From the NCBI RefSeq assembly GCF_954871325.1, contig NC_088776.1:40132569-40196568 (forward strand): a stretch of DNA of 64,000 nt, written 5' to 3'. Every line of letters starts with the position of its first letter. Position 1 is the first letter of the stretch. This document shows, one piece after another, positions 1 to 10,893 of the stretch. Below the pieces are notes generated by a model. It was not told the DNA's origin, did not search any database, and worked only from the letters and a program-made list of their open reading frames with translations. The translations under genes were made by a program, and so were the position numbers. Source of the stretch: Gordionus sp. m RMFG-2023 (Eukaryota > Nematomorpha > Gordioida > Chordodea > Parachordodidae).

Positions 1-11
1 ATATTTTATAT

Positions 12-168
12 CCTTGTTGTTAAAAAGCCCGATTGGATGCTCATAACTGGCAGAAATGCTTGGACATCTATTTGCTAAATTTCGATGCTTACATAATATT
101 ATTTTAGCTAAAATCTTAATCGAGCCGTTTTGAAAAATCTACCTAAATCGGGCTTTTTACCAACACTA
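12..168. mobile_element. hAT-like MITE, TAGTGTTGTTAA family, copy 1
   Basis: A short non-coding element with inverted ends: the left end reads CTTGTTGTTAAAAAGCCCGA and the right end is its near complement, GGGCTTTTTACCAACACTA. The flanking 8-mers ttttatat and ctttatgt agree at six of eight bases, as expected for an old 8-bp target duplication. Copies at 13318-13536 and 26043-26265 share the end sequence and the 8-bp duplication size, which indicates hAT-type mobilisation. This is the most diverged copy, and its interior is shorter (157 bp against about 220). Confidence 0.7.
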
Positions 169-204
169 CTTTATGTAATAAAAGCTGTGTCACAGAAAAA
201 TTTC

Positions 205-306
205 AAGTTTTGTGAAAAAGTGCAACAAGCCACGAAGTGAAATCGAACTCGCAAGTAAATACTGATCTAAATATTTGCCACAGCTGCCTAACACTATGCC
301 CTCACG
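205..306 (-). repeat. tRNA-like SINE head (degenerate)
   Basis: Read on the minus strand, this stretch has a B-box-like GAGTTCGATTTC about 60 bases downstream of an A-box-like TAGTGTTAGGCAGC, the spacing of a tRNA-derived RNA polymerase III promoter. The T-stem pairs poorly, so this is not a working tRNA. A SINE head or tRNA pseudogene fits best. The minus-strand segment at 59361-59436 is a second candidate. Confidence 0.35.
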
Positions 307-644
307 AGTTCTTATGAGTTATGTATTTTTTATCTATTTATTTTTCATTCTATAAATCTATAAATAATTTTAAAAGTTGAATAATAATTCATGATAGTTT
401 ATAAAAAATTTCTCATAAAAATATCAATCTGATAATATATATTTTAGTTAATTCTGATTTAAAGAAGAGCAATCAATGTATTAGATCATTTGATTTGGGC
501 AATAAATTCATACTGAGATTGAATGGTGATCTTTAATCCCAAACACTTCTCATAAAATTATCTCTAAATTTAGATAATAGTCTATCAAAAATTGTATTGG
601 GGAAAGAAACAAGAATATAGGAAATATTATAAAAATATTCCCAA

Positions 645-1410
645 AATGGTAATATATATATAGTAGTGAAATATGATTCATAGTTTTCTGTTCATCTAGA
701 AGAATATAGGTAATCATTGTTTGATGAAGAGGAAATGAGATACTTAAATTTGAAAGCAGTGAGAAATATGATACTTCAGATAATTTTAAATTTATTTTAG
801 CTAAATTTGACTTCTTTATAGGGATTAGTTTATATAACAAAAGTTGTAAAATATTTATGCCATCAATTTATAACATATACATTCACTCTTTGAAATTTTT
901 GCGTCTTGATCTATTATACTCAGTGCAAACATAAATGATATGTTATCTGAGAGATCACAATTTTTTATGCGTACAATTAAGAATTTATTTCTGTTTATAA
1001 CTAGAAGAATAAATCTATTCATTGTTTGGTGAAGAGGAAATAATTTAATAAGGAACAATATAACTCAAGAAATTTGATTATAATAATTGAAATAATGGTA
1101 CTATCGTCTAAAATTTTTGAAAATTTTAATTGTGATCTCTTAGATAATATATCATTGATGTTTGGACTCTCAAAATACAAAAAAAAGTTTGAATGTAAAT
1201 GTTATCAGTTGAAGTGATAAATATTTTAGCATGGTGATTAAACTATCCTTATAAAGAGGTCAAATAATTTAGCTAAAATCAGATTAAACCTATCTGAAAT
1301 ATCATATATTTCTCTATGAAGTTTTCAATATCAATAATCTCACTTCTTCTACAACAAACAATGAATGTCTATGTTCTTCTAGATATAAACCAGATAACTT
1401 TGAATCGTTC
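645..1410. repeat. Long imperfect inverted repeat (palindrome)
   Basis: Two blocks recur in reverse-complement order around a centre near 1040. The block at about 655-835 pairs with 1228-1405 (shared words include tttagctaaa, the 'gaagaggaaat' region against 'cttcttctacaac', and tctagaagaa against ttcttctaga). The block at about 880-965 pairs with 1113-1200 (shared tgtgatctct and the atatcatt region). The order X' Y' - Y X is that of a palindrome with arms of roughly 300-350 bp and a spacer of about 150 bp. A third 'cattgtttggtgaagaggaaa' element lies inside the spacer at about 1018-1040. No protein function is apparent; a foldback transposon or inverted duplication are both possible. Confidence 0.65.
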
Positions 1411-1499
1411 GATTATGTAGCACTTAGTTATTTAATCTTTCAATTTATCATTTTTCAAGAATGATGGGAAATCAGATTTTTATTTCTTCTTTATATGAT

Positions 1500-1885
1500 G
1501 ATAGATAAATCATAATTTTCCTCTTTCTTTTTCTGATTTAGGCTGATTTAGGCTGATTTATCCATCATCAAAGGAGAAATTCGGATTCACTTATTATCAA
1601 ATTAAAGATAAAATTTCTATTCATCGTCATTTTTGACGAGACATATGATTAAAAAATTTGCCTTCGCTTTTCTGATTTATCAATCATCAAATCTAATAAT
1701 GGAGAAATTTCTGATTCATCCATTATCAAATATGATTATTCCATGATCAAGTAAAGAGAAAATTTTGAATTCATCTATTATCAAATATGATTATTCCATG
1801 ATCAAGTAAAGAGTAAATTTCTAATTCATTTATCATCAAATAAAGGGAAAATTTCTGATTCATTCATTATCAAACTAAGAGGAAT
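1500..1885. repeat. Degenerate minisatellite, unit about 57 bp
   Basis: Units containing 'gattcatccattatcaaa' and 'ccatgatcaagtaaagag' follow each other with small changes. Two adjacent units near 1705-1810 are nearly identical at a spacing of about 57 bp. Outer units are shortened to the ATTATCAAA core. A small internal tandem of 'aggctgattt' opens the block at about 1540. Confidence 0.7.
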
Positions 1886-2305
1886 ATTCGATTCCCTGAC
1901 ATTTTTGACGAACTTTCTGCTCGTTTATAAGAAAATTCCTAAATATTTTTTGAATGGAAAGAAAAATAAAGTTGACATAATCTCACCTGGCTCAATATTA
2001 TAAATTAGAACTTTGATTCACAGCTACACATTGATATTAAATTTGTTTGATTGAACAAAAATCTTATATTTCTGTTTAAAAAGCAAAATCACGACTAGTC
2101 ATATCATTTATCACCTAATCATATCTTGTAAAAATGTTTAATCCTAATTTTGTTATTCCTATCCCTTATATTATACCCCCAACCCAAAGGTGTCATTGGC
2201 CTTCGAAATCTCATGAGAACTTAAAAAAAAGAAAATTTTTAGGAAATATTTTTAAAATGATCTTTTAAATGTTTTCCAAATTACCTTCATTTTTTGGTAC
2301 AGGGG

Positions 2306-2340
2306 GCAACCCCCCCCCCCCCCCCTCCCCCCCCCCAACC
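2306..2340. repeat. Poly-C tract
   Basis: An almost uninterrupted C run, with a G5 run just upstream. It stands alone in very AT-rich DNA and resembles the G/C runs that lie just inside the ends of several hAT elements in this window, but no matching inverted terminal repeat was found here. Confidence 0.6.
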
Positions 2341-2487
2341 ACCAGACAAAAAAGGGTTTATATCGGAAATTATAAAATCAGCGGCTTATAAAAAAAAATT
2401 ATAAAAATGTATAAAGGATTAAATAAAAAGGCAATAAAAAAGGTTTTATACTGTGTTAATTGCATACCTCCAAGGGTAAAAAAATAG

Positions 2488-3860
2488 CAGAGTTGTTAAG
2501 CGCTACTTTTAAAAGTAGCGCGTTACCGTTATCGCTATTTGTCAAAAAAAGTAGCTAGTTTTTTTTTAAAGTAGCTTTAGCTACTTTTTCAAACAAATTT
2601 TTTATTTTTTGCTTATAAAGTTATTGTATAGTAAATATATTAAAATCAACATTTATAAATATTAAAATATAGTTAGTTTGATTATAAAAAGTAATAAAAA
2701 TAAATATTTATGGTAATTTCTAATCTGTACCATTTTAATAAAAATCATTCAATATTATCATCCCCAAGTCTAGAGCGACGATCAGAAAGTATAAGTTTTG
2801 CCTTACTAAATAATCTCTCGACACTAGCACTTGAGGGTAAGGGCGTATATCTTATATACATATTTTTAATATAAGATAGATTATGAATAATTTTATTTGC
2901 AAGTACATCGTAATTGGCATCCTATTATCATTTTGAGAGCTAATGCCACAGATCTTCTTTTTAAAGTCTTAGGGTTTAGCCAATGGCCTGTGATTCCCAA
3001 ATAAGCTCAAAAATATTTAATCGGATCTATTTATAAATATAAATAAGTTTTTACCTTCTGTTATGTGTACTGTCTGCCGTGGTACATATATATGATATCT
3101 CTGATAACTCTACTATTAGAGCATCTTTCATCATTTTAAAGTTATCTGCTATTTTATTTATTAGTGTCTGGGGTACAATAACTTTATCAGCCAATTTCTG
3201 AGAAATATTGTCATTTGCATTATTAATTAATTTGGTTTGAATTGAATTAGTCTTTTTGGATGTAGAGTCGCCTATACCAAAATTATTTAGATATTTCTCC
3301 ATTTCCTTAAAACTCATGAACAGTCTTATAAAATTAATATTATAAAAATGTAAAAATGACAATTTACATTTAGTTGTTTCTTGAGGTTATAGCTAATGGA
3401 TTGACTTGAGGAAATATTTTTTTTTACATTTTAAATAAATAAATTTGCCAGTTTTGAATTATATATTTATTTAAAAAAATTTTCAAATCGGGAATGGGAA
3501 ATTTGTATTATAGCTATTAAGAACATTTTCTTCCATGGTATCTTCCATTTCATCAACATCATTGTCTGAATCACTTTCAAAGATTTGGATATCCATAGGC
3601 GATGACATTTTATATAAATTACAAATTAAAAATATATTTCAATTTCAAAATTAAATAATAAATCATAAAAATTATAATTATTTATGATATTATATTTAAA
3701 TTTTCATGTTTATACTTACCTTCATTATATTTTTTAAAGGTAGCTAAGTAGCGGCTACTTAGCTACTTTCAAAAAATTAGCGCGCTAAAAAATTAAATAA
3801 TTACAAAAAAAGTAGCCGCTATTAGCTATATCTACCAAGCGCGTTACTTTAACAACTCTG
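2488..3860 (-). mobile_element. hAT element, family A, copy 1 (internally deleted)
   Basis: The element is bounded by the perfect inverted repeat CAGAGTTGTTAA...TTAACAACTCTG and by an exact 8-bp target duplication, aaaaatag (2480-2487 and 3861-3868), the hallmark of hAT transposition. Both subterminal regions carry repeated GTAGC and GCGC words, which are typical hAT transposase binding arrays. The transposase lies on the minus strand. Compared with copy 2 at 55436-57998, this copy keeps the N-terminal and C-terminal coding parts but has lost most of the catalytic middle. The intact target duplication implies a relatively recent insertion. Confidence 0.93.
2745..3613 (-). pseudogene. hAT transposase remnant (ZBED-like), family A copy 1
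   Basis: Minus-strand pieces match the usual order of a BED-finger hAT transposase. An acidic N-terminus (MSSPMDIQIFESDSD) is near 3613, followed by a decayed zinc-finger stretch (3380-3450). A longer open segment ends in TTADS.THNRR (3051-3362), which holds the first catalytic Asp in the TADSWT context although the Trp codon is gone. Next come AYLGITG (2920-3000) and a C-terminal dimerisation segment with SASVERLFS and SDRRSRLGDDN (2745-2860). The central catalytic region, including VTDNGSN, is absent. The exon edges suggest introns at the same points as copy 2. Not functional. Confidence 0.85.
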
Positions 3861-3894
3861 AAAAATAGTAAAAAGAGTAAGATTGAGCATAGTG

Positions 3895-4285
3895 TTATTC
3901 TTACACTGAATGGTAGATTCTGGTTGTGCCAGAAATGACTCATTTTACATGTATAACTATATGTCCTTATTGAAAAGATTAATTTTTTTGGTTAATATTT
4001 ATGATTTTTACTGATTTCAACGTTAAAAATAATATTTTTAGTGGCTTAAATTTGTAATTTGCAATTTTACTCCGAATTACTTACCACTAACATCTAAACC
4101 AGGATCGTTGGTAAATTACGAAAGCTTAACTTCTACTAAATCTAAAGCGCCCACACTATTAAAGGTGAGTTGGGTTTAATTTTATAGCTCAATGATATGG
4201 CTATAAAGAGTTAGTTTAGTCTCGTATATATACATATTTAGCGAAAACGCAAAACAATTGCCATTTAACCCCGATTTGGTCTTAC
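3895..4285 (+). mobile_element. G-ended pogo-like element, 3' fragment
   Basis: The right end reads ACCCCGATTTGGTCTTACTA, matching the ACCCCGGTCTCCCCTA terminus of copies ending at 10643, 13688 and 58971. Upstream it shares the layout 'gccagaaatgactc' ... 'ttttactccg' ... 'actattaaaggt' seen in those copies. No left end was identified. Heavily diverged, so probably old. Confidence 0.5.
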
Positions 4286-4839
4286 TATATTGTATATTGC
4301 TTGAAAAATGACTTTGAAATAAAATCCACCTGCAGCATCATAAGACGACCAAATTAATTATTATTCCACGGATGAGGGGGGGGGCTATATACAAGATATA
4401 TTAGAGTCAAATTGCGTAATATCTTATAAAATTGTGTGAAATTTATAGGATAGGCCTTCTCCATGGTTGGTAAATAACATAATGATTTGTTTAAAGCCTT
4501 TTTTTCTTCATTTTAATGAAAAATATTTAATCCGTATAAAGTTATGATATCTTTAAAATACGCTTAAGGACTCTATTTTTTAATTCTTAAAATCGTTTAT
4601 CAGAGCCTCTATTTGGAATTTTAAAAAGAAAAAAAAGGAAGTCAGGACACAGTTTTAGTGCTTAATTATATACTATTTTAATCGGTTTATAGATAGTATA
4701 AAGAAAGATAAAAATATTAGCAAAATGATAAAAAAATTGCTGAAATTGTCATGTCATAAAAAAATGAAGTACAAAATATTTTGCTCTAGTATATTACCTT
4801 TTACTTAATCCCCTTAGAATTTTATATTCCTCAATTTTA

Positions 4840-5157
4840 ATCCATTCATTATCAAAATGGCAATAAATTAAGTATTTTATACTATTATTTTCCTATATGG
4901 CTTAATTTTATCAATAAAGTGGTTGCAGTAATAAAGATGTCATTTTAATATGTAAAAAATTAAACTCATTCTTCTCCGGGTTTAGCTCATCCTTTCCCAA
5001 TTTTTTTCCCTTAAAAATTAATATTATAAAAAAGTATATATATTTTTTTTATAATAATGTAATAGTAAGTGAGGGGAACAAATGGAAATATTATTTATAG
5101 AATTATCAAGTAGTTTTATACAGTCGTTTTTCTTCTCGCATGATCCACAGTCTGCCC
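4840..5157 (+). mobile_element. G-ended pogo-like element, 3' fragment (TTCATCC subfamily)
   Basis: This aligns with the right third of the complete copy at 60302-61365: both carry 'gtttagctcatcctttcccaa' (here near 4980), then 'gatattatttat..aattatcaa', then a terminus (GATCCACAGTCTGCCC here) followed by TA. No left end was found. Confidence 0.55.
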
Positions 5158-5204
5158 TATATAAAATTCTGACCTATGGAAAAAATATGATGTGCCTCTT
5201 TTAG

Positions 5205-5478
5205 TAGAAGGAGAACACGGGGCTTGGCAAATTTTATCATAATATATTTTTTATTAGTTTACATCTATAGACAAAAAATCTTTTGAAATAATAAATTATT
5301 AAAAATTTTAGAAAGATTTTTACACGATAAAATTTTAATTTTTATTATTAAATTTTATAGCAAAGTTTAAACACTCTTCTAAAATTTGGGAAAGCTTCAA
5401 GAGTATTTATTAAGTCTAGATATTATTTCAATCACGATTAGTAAATTCAAACGGGGCTTGCATCTATCTGAATGATTT
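5205..5478 (+). mobile_element. G-ended pogo-like element, left half of a split copy
   Basis: From 'gaacacggggcttggc' onward this follows the left half of the intact copy at 5840-6723 (its 5855-6190), including 'ttagtttacatctat' and 'gtctagatattatttc'. It stops abruptly. A right-half match (7728-8075) occurs 2.2 kb downstream, so the two are probably one copy split by a later insertion. Confidence 0.6.
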
Positions 5479-5705
5479 TTTTTTACTAATTATTACATTA
5501 TTCGATAATGTGCGGAAATACAAATCCAAAAAATTAATAAGGGTCATATTAATAATGATTTAGAAATATATTTAAATTTGATGAATTAATATCATAATGT
5601 AATAAGGCTATTGAGGTATATGAAAATTGTAAATCAACAAGGATCACAAGCCAACTTAAGTAAATTTATCTAAATTATCTGTCTTATTTTAAAAAAACAC
5701 AAAAA

Positions 5706-6975
5706 TTTTATATAATTTTTAAACAATATAATCAATTTTTAGCAATATTTGATAATAAAGATTATGTAAATATTCTTATTAAATGTAAATTGTAAAATGT
5801 TCTTATACTTTGAATTGATTAAAATTATGATGAATAGTAGGGGAGACTGGGGTTAGGTTAACCCCGGGGTTTGGCAAAATACTTAATCTCATTTTAAAAT
5901 TAAATATACCAGAAGGTTAAAATTTTATTCTAATATAGTTTTTATTAGTATACATCTATTGACAAATTATATTTTGAAATAATTAATTACTAAAAATTTT
6001 AATGAAATTTTCAAAAGATTTTTACATGACAGAATTTTAATTTTTATTAAAATATATAATCATTTATATGTTAATTAAATTTTATTGCAAGTTTAAACAT
6101 TCTTCTATAATTTGGGCAAGTTTTATGAGTATTTATCAAATCTAGATATTATTTCGATTATAATTTGTCAATTTAGAGTTAGCGGGGTTTGCTAAACCAT
6201 ACACGTATGGCAGTTAGTAACGAAAAATATTTCAAAATCTTGAAAAGGCAATTTCATGATTGTCTATGATTGGTATTTAGGATTTATGCTAAAAAATCTT
6301 AATCTCTCCTTAAAATTCATATTTTTTATGTCAAAAATGTTTATTAAATTAGCCAAAATTAAGTTTCAATTTTTATATATAAATAGCTTCAATTTCTAAG
6401 TATTATGATATTTTGAACAATAAAACAATAAAATTATTCTATACATACATATCATTATTAATAAATAAAAATGCATTTCAATTTATAATGGCCTAAAGTC
6501 AATGGTTTAGGCAGCCTCTTGAAGTGGTTTGCCTCACCCCGCTATTGGGGCTTGTTGAACAAAATTTTCACTTTTAAATAAAATTTAAAAAAAATGAAAA
6601 TATTCTTAAGATTTTTTATGAGGCACCTTTATAGAGTATAGTTTTAGGTATCATATATTATTTTTTATATTATCTATAAAACAAAATTTTGTAAAAATTG
6701 GTTTGACTAACCACAGTCTCCCCATATTAATTTTTTGTAATTTTTATAATAATTTTGAATGTAATTTGTAAATCATATGTTTTTATATTTTAGATTGATA
6801 AAATTATGATGAATTATAGTATTGTATTAATTTTATGTAATTTTTAAACAATAAAATCAAATTTTAGCAATATTTAATAAAATAAAAATCTAAATGGTAA
6901 TGATAAAGTGATCAAAATATAATTCTTAAATTTTATGTTCATATATTTTAAAGTTATAATTAAATTATCTAATAT
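5706..6975. repeat. AT-rich repeat units of about 70-140 bp flanking a transposon
   Basis: The segment before the element (5706-5839) reappears after it (6727-6890). A block with 'taatttttaaacaata' and 'tttttagcaatattt' occurs at 5710 and 6835. A block ending 'aaaattatgatgaat' occurs at 5820 and 6800, and a third diverged version follows near 6910-6970. The element at 5840-6723 therefore landed within a small tandem array. Confidence 0.55.
5840..6723 (+). mobile_element. G-ended pogo-like MITE (complete copy)
   Basis: Inverted ends: GGGGAGACTGGGGTTAG at the left and CTAACCACAGTCTCCCC at the right. TA lies at the left edge, and at the right edge one base beyond the C run, consistent with a TA target duplication. 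The interior is AT-rich and non-coding, except for a repeated pair of 'ggggtttggc'/'gccttaccccg' segments near the ends and at 6535. Its closest relative in the window is 22728-23611. It is probably non-autonomous; family placement rests on the transposase scraps in related copies (15548-15790 and 31900-32060). Confidence 0.8.
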
Positions 6976-7109
6976 TTTATGTGACATTTTTATTTTATCC
7001 ATGATCAAATTTTATGAGATATTACAATAGATATCAAGAAGTGGCACACTTACTAGTGTAAGACAAAAAAGGATATTCACAGAGGAAAAAAGGGAAATAT
7101 AACTAAATA

Positions 7110-7345
7110 TCTGATCCAAGGCCAAATTTTTTCATCCAAGAAAATTATTTACAATTTATGATATTCCCTCTGTTATTAAGGATATCTTGCCTTTATCTGC
7201 ATCACCTCTCAATATTGCAAATGGTTTAAAGCATGTGGAATATATCCATTGAATCCAGATATATTCAAGATGGAAGATTATATTGCCTCAGTTCATGGGG
7301 ATTCTATATGTGAACTTCCTAAAAGCCCAATATTGGAATCAAGCT
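7110..7345 (+). pseudogene. Jerky/pogo-like transposase C-terminal remnant
   Basis: A plus-strand translation gives FTIYDIPSVIKDILPLSASP followed directly by LNIANG. After a one-frame slip it continues as FKACGIYPLNPDIFKMED. This is the conserved end of the DDE_1 domain of Jerky/Tigger transposases, where 'YDI..iv..a.p.a.TP.NI..GF...GIYPfn.d.F' is typical. About 75 residues are recognisable, and the frame is broken at least once. It lies within the insertion that splits the 5205/8075 element, next to a G-ended element, which supports a link between that repeat family and a pogo-type transposase. Confidence 0.75.
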
Positions 7346-7727
7346 CGGTCTCTTTAGTATGATATTTTAAATGTTATTAGAACCTTAGACATATATATGT
7401 AATGATGCTCCATCATCCACTTATGTTCATTTAGATGATATTCTTGGTGTAATTTATCAATATCCTCGCCTCATTCCAAAAAAGAAATAGTCAAGAGAGT
7501 GAAAAGAAGAACCGAGATATTCACATCATCTCCGTATAAAAAGTAATCGAGAAAGAAAAGAAATCGATGGAAGAAGTAAATATTTGTAAGTAAAAAATAG
7601 TAAAAGAAATATTCACAAAGATATTTGTATTTGATGCAAGCTATAATATATAAAACATCATAACGGCGAAGAGTGGTACCAATACAGGATGTGCCAAGGA
7701 TGGGCACATGGTACACGTTCAAACTTC

Positions 7728-8075
7728 GATAAATTTTTTATATGTCCAAAATGTTTAATAAATTAACCAAAATTAAGTTTCAATTTTTATATAAAATTAG
7801 CTTCAATTTATAAGTATTATGATATTTTGAAGAATAAAACAATAAAATTATACTATACTTATCATTATTAATAAATAAAAATACTTTTCAATTCATAATA
7901 ACCTAAAAAAACCAATGAAAGAAGTCCCTTGAAGTGGTTTGCCTTACCCCAATATTGGGGTTTGATGAACAAAATTTCCACTTTAACAAAAATAAAATTT
8001 CAAAAATGATTAAAATCTTAAAATTTTCATAAGGCACCTGTATCGAGTATATAGCTTTAAGTATCTAATCATATA
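7728..8075 (+). mobile_element. G-ended pogo-like element, right half of a split copy
   Basis: Parallels 6316-6680 of the intact copy: 'tatgtccaaaatgtttaataaatta', the 'gtggtttgcc.taccccaatattgggg' block near 7935, and the 'aggcacct.tat.gagtata' block near 8033. Its left neighbour in the original element is probably 5205-5478. Confidence 0.6.
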
Positions 8076-8990
8076 ATGATTTCAAGATAATTATTAAATG
8101 TAATATTCTTTAGGATTAAGAAAGAAATATCAGATATTTTTAAATGGCAAAAAAAACCACTCCTAAATTAAACAAGTTTGCTATCCCTATTATATAATAT
8201 TGAAAAGAAATAAAAAAAAAGAAGATATTAAAATGAAAATGATTTATCTTTTTATCCTTTTTCAAATATCTAATATATCAATTAAAAAATCAAGATGAAA
8301 ATGATTAAAATGCCGAATCTCAAACGTTATTTAAAATTTTTTTTAATATATAAAATTAAATTTGACGAAAATCGATTTTTTGATCCCTACTAAACTATCT
8401 TTTTGTATTCACAAAACAGTTTTTACCAAATTTCAATTTATTTAAGAAACATAATATAATATAAATCGAGACTTTGTTGTCTATTAATATCTTTTTATTA
8501 TATGTATTGCAATATTTAAAATCAAATATGTATTATGTACATGCCTTAGGGGCCAAAATTCTTAAAAAATCATTTGCGCGTTTTATTTCTGAAAGATTAT
8601 TTTGCCGGAATAATATTCCAACATGCAGAGAATGCTTACCCTGTAAATCTAGGAAAATATTTTAGTTTTGAATGAACGGCTACCTATATTTTTGAATATG
8701 GAACATTCTCACTTTATTTATTAAAAATAAAATTAATTTTTTGTTCCAGGTTTATTTTTAAAAGGTATAAAAATAAGTTTCAGAATACTGTTTCAGGATA
8801 AGATAAGTTGCTTAGATATCATCCTAATTATTATCTTCAGATAAAAAAAATTATATGATATATATATATATATTAATTTTTACATACCGATTTATTTTCA
8901 ATGATGCTTTCATCGAAGGAAGGAAAGTAGCTCAGAGAGCTTTAATTACAGAATTCCTTTTCATTTTAATTAGTAAAATTTAAAAAAATT
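8076..8990. other. AT-rich spacer, no gene seen
   Basis: Long A and T runs with a short (TA)n microsatellite at about 8852-8872. No protein or RNA gene is recognisable, and short open frames here have no family resemblance. Confidence 0.6.
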
Positions 8991-8997
8991 AAAGTAG

Positions 8998-9560
8998 GAT
9001 CTGAAATTTTTAGTCAGGGTTTTAAATTTTCAGGCTCGGTCCAGCACGGTTAGGGTATTTTTAAAAATAAAATTTAACGGACCGGGACTTGGATAAAAAT
9101 TTTTTACGACCCCAAATTTATGGAAAAAATTTTTAAAAACGCTTTTTTAAATAAAAATAATCGGTTTGATTTACGGTTCGTTTTCAGCAAATATGAAATG
9201 AATTAATATCTATAACTTTTAAAACTATCTTTTTTATTTTAAAATGATAGTTGAACATTATTTTTCATTTAATACCAAAATACGTAGTACTAGGTATACG
9301 TGTAAAATTTATAATTTCCCTTAAAAATAATTATAATTAGTTGAATAATTTGTAAAATATTTTACCTTTATTTTATAAAACTGTTAAGTATTTTCCATAA
9401 AATGGTTTTGAAATGGAAATAGGAAATATTAGAAGTATAATGTGATATATTATTCGCAATTTAAAATTTTCTACCAGGCTCGGGTCTTTTTAAAAAATAA
9501 TTAAGGCGTATACGGGTATTTAAAAAAATATTTTAGGCCCAGCCGGAGTTTATTTTAAAA
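8998..9560. mobile_element. CCGGGC-type MITE, degenerate copy
   Basis: Islands such as 'ggctcggtccagcacgg', 'acggaccgggacttgg', 'ctcgggtc' and 'ggcccagccgg' are separated by AT-rich stretches of 30-60 bp or more. This is the pattern of the better copies at 19683-20016 and 34292-34547. Ends are not clearly preserved. Confidence 0.5.
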
Positions 9561-9787
9561 AGAGGTTAATAATTGCAATCAATTGATGTGTTACAAAATA
9601 AAATATCCTTAATACCAAATAAGTGGCATTAACATTCGAAGCAGTTTTTTTACCCTCAACAAATGCTAATGAATAGATTTTTAACTATCTGTATTCTTCA
9701 AACAGGTCATTATTAAGGGTGTTCAATTATAATTGTTTAGCAAGGTTTCAAAGCTAAATTTCCACAGGCGCTATTATAGATAGGTTA

Positions 9788-10643
9788 GGAAGACCGGGGC
9801 TTTATAGTAGTAAGGTAAAAAGATAAACGGCTTTAACTTTTTTATCTTTAGGATAATCAAAAGATGTATTTCTATACATACTATCTACCATATGTTCATT
9901 TAATAAAGGGAGCCCCTTATTGAAAATTAAACAATTTTTTAGCCCTTTTTCAACAACATTTCTTTTAAGTATATTTTGCTGAGGAAACCTTTATATTTTA
10001 TAAAGTTTATATGCAATATAGCCCAATGTATAGGCTACAATTTAAACTTGGTCCGAAGTTTTTAGCTTATCTATAAAAATTTAATATCCATTTAAGTTAG
10101 CTGATTACCCCTGGGGATAAAAATTGGAGAGAATTGCATAGTTAAAGATTATTAAAATCTAAAAACGATAAAAATAAAAAAAATAAACAAAAAATTGAAA
10201 TTGTGTAATGTGCGATAAAAGTTATAAAAAAAAATGTGAAGACTGACTAAGTATACCAAATGTGCCGAATAGGCACATTCAAGTTGTGCTAGGAAAAATA
10301 TATTTTATGTGTTCTACTATTGTGAAGGTTAACTTTTTTTAAAATATTTATCATTTGTAAATAATATGTATTTTATAATAGTAAAAATTAAAATTTAGTG
10401 TTTTATATGTTGAATTTTATATTTGCCATCTTACCCCAAGGATCTTGACATCTAGCCCAGGATAGTCAGGAAATATTAAGCACTACTTTTACTTAACTCT
10501 AGATAGCGCTCACAGTATCTTTGGTAGAAAGCTCCCGTCTTTCTAATTTCTAGTCTAATTATCTGGCTATCCAATGATATAATTAGATTTATCCTCAAAA
10601 TTGTAAAAGAGCAAAATACCTGCCGTATAGCCCCGGTTTCCCC
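9788..10643 (+). mobile_element. G-ended pogo-like MITE (complete copy)
   Basis: Left end GGAAGACCGGGGC and right end GCCCCGGTTTCCCC, each bordered outside by TA. The right part carries 'gccaaataggcacattcaag'-like and 'gccatcttacccc' landmarks that recur at 13131-13290 and 58600-58800, so these belong to one subfamily. No coding sequence is recognisable. Confidence 0.75.
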
Positions 10644-10893
10644 TATACAATACCACTTTTTTAAGGTCAATCTGATATTGCAGATATTATATTATGATAA
10701 TATTGACCGGTTTTGACCCTATATGACAAATCTGATATTATTCGTTATAAATATTTAATATATTTTAATTTCCAATCTACTCACCTACTGTACCTTATTT
10801 TAATACATCTCATACTTATTATCTTTAAAAAATAAAGTGAAAAGAAAATCATAGTAATGCGTTTAATTTATGTTTAAAAATTAAGTGTGTGTA

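Noticed and set aside
205-306. A functional tRNA gene.
   Set aside because: The B-box is only approximate, T and acceptor stems do not pair, and no polymerase III terminator is positioned sensibly.
550-1058. Two minus-strand frames sharing an 'LHQTM' segment.
   Set aside because: They overlap the palindrome and its spacer. The similarity comes from the repeated DNA block, and no protein family is recognised.
1500-1885. CRISPR-like array of repeats.
   Set aside because: Units are contiguous and diverged, without regular unique spacers, and the sequence is eukaryotic; it is a minisatellite.
7471-7722. Minus-strand frame with aromatic-rich, membrane-like stretches.
   Set aside because: Hydrophobicity follows from A/T codons. 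It sits in the insertion that splits a repeat, with no start context or homology.
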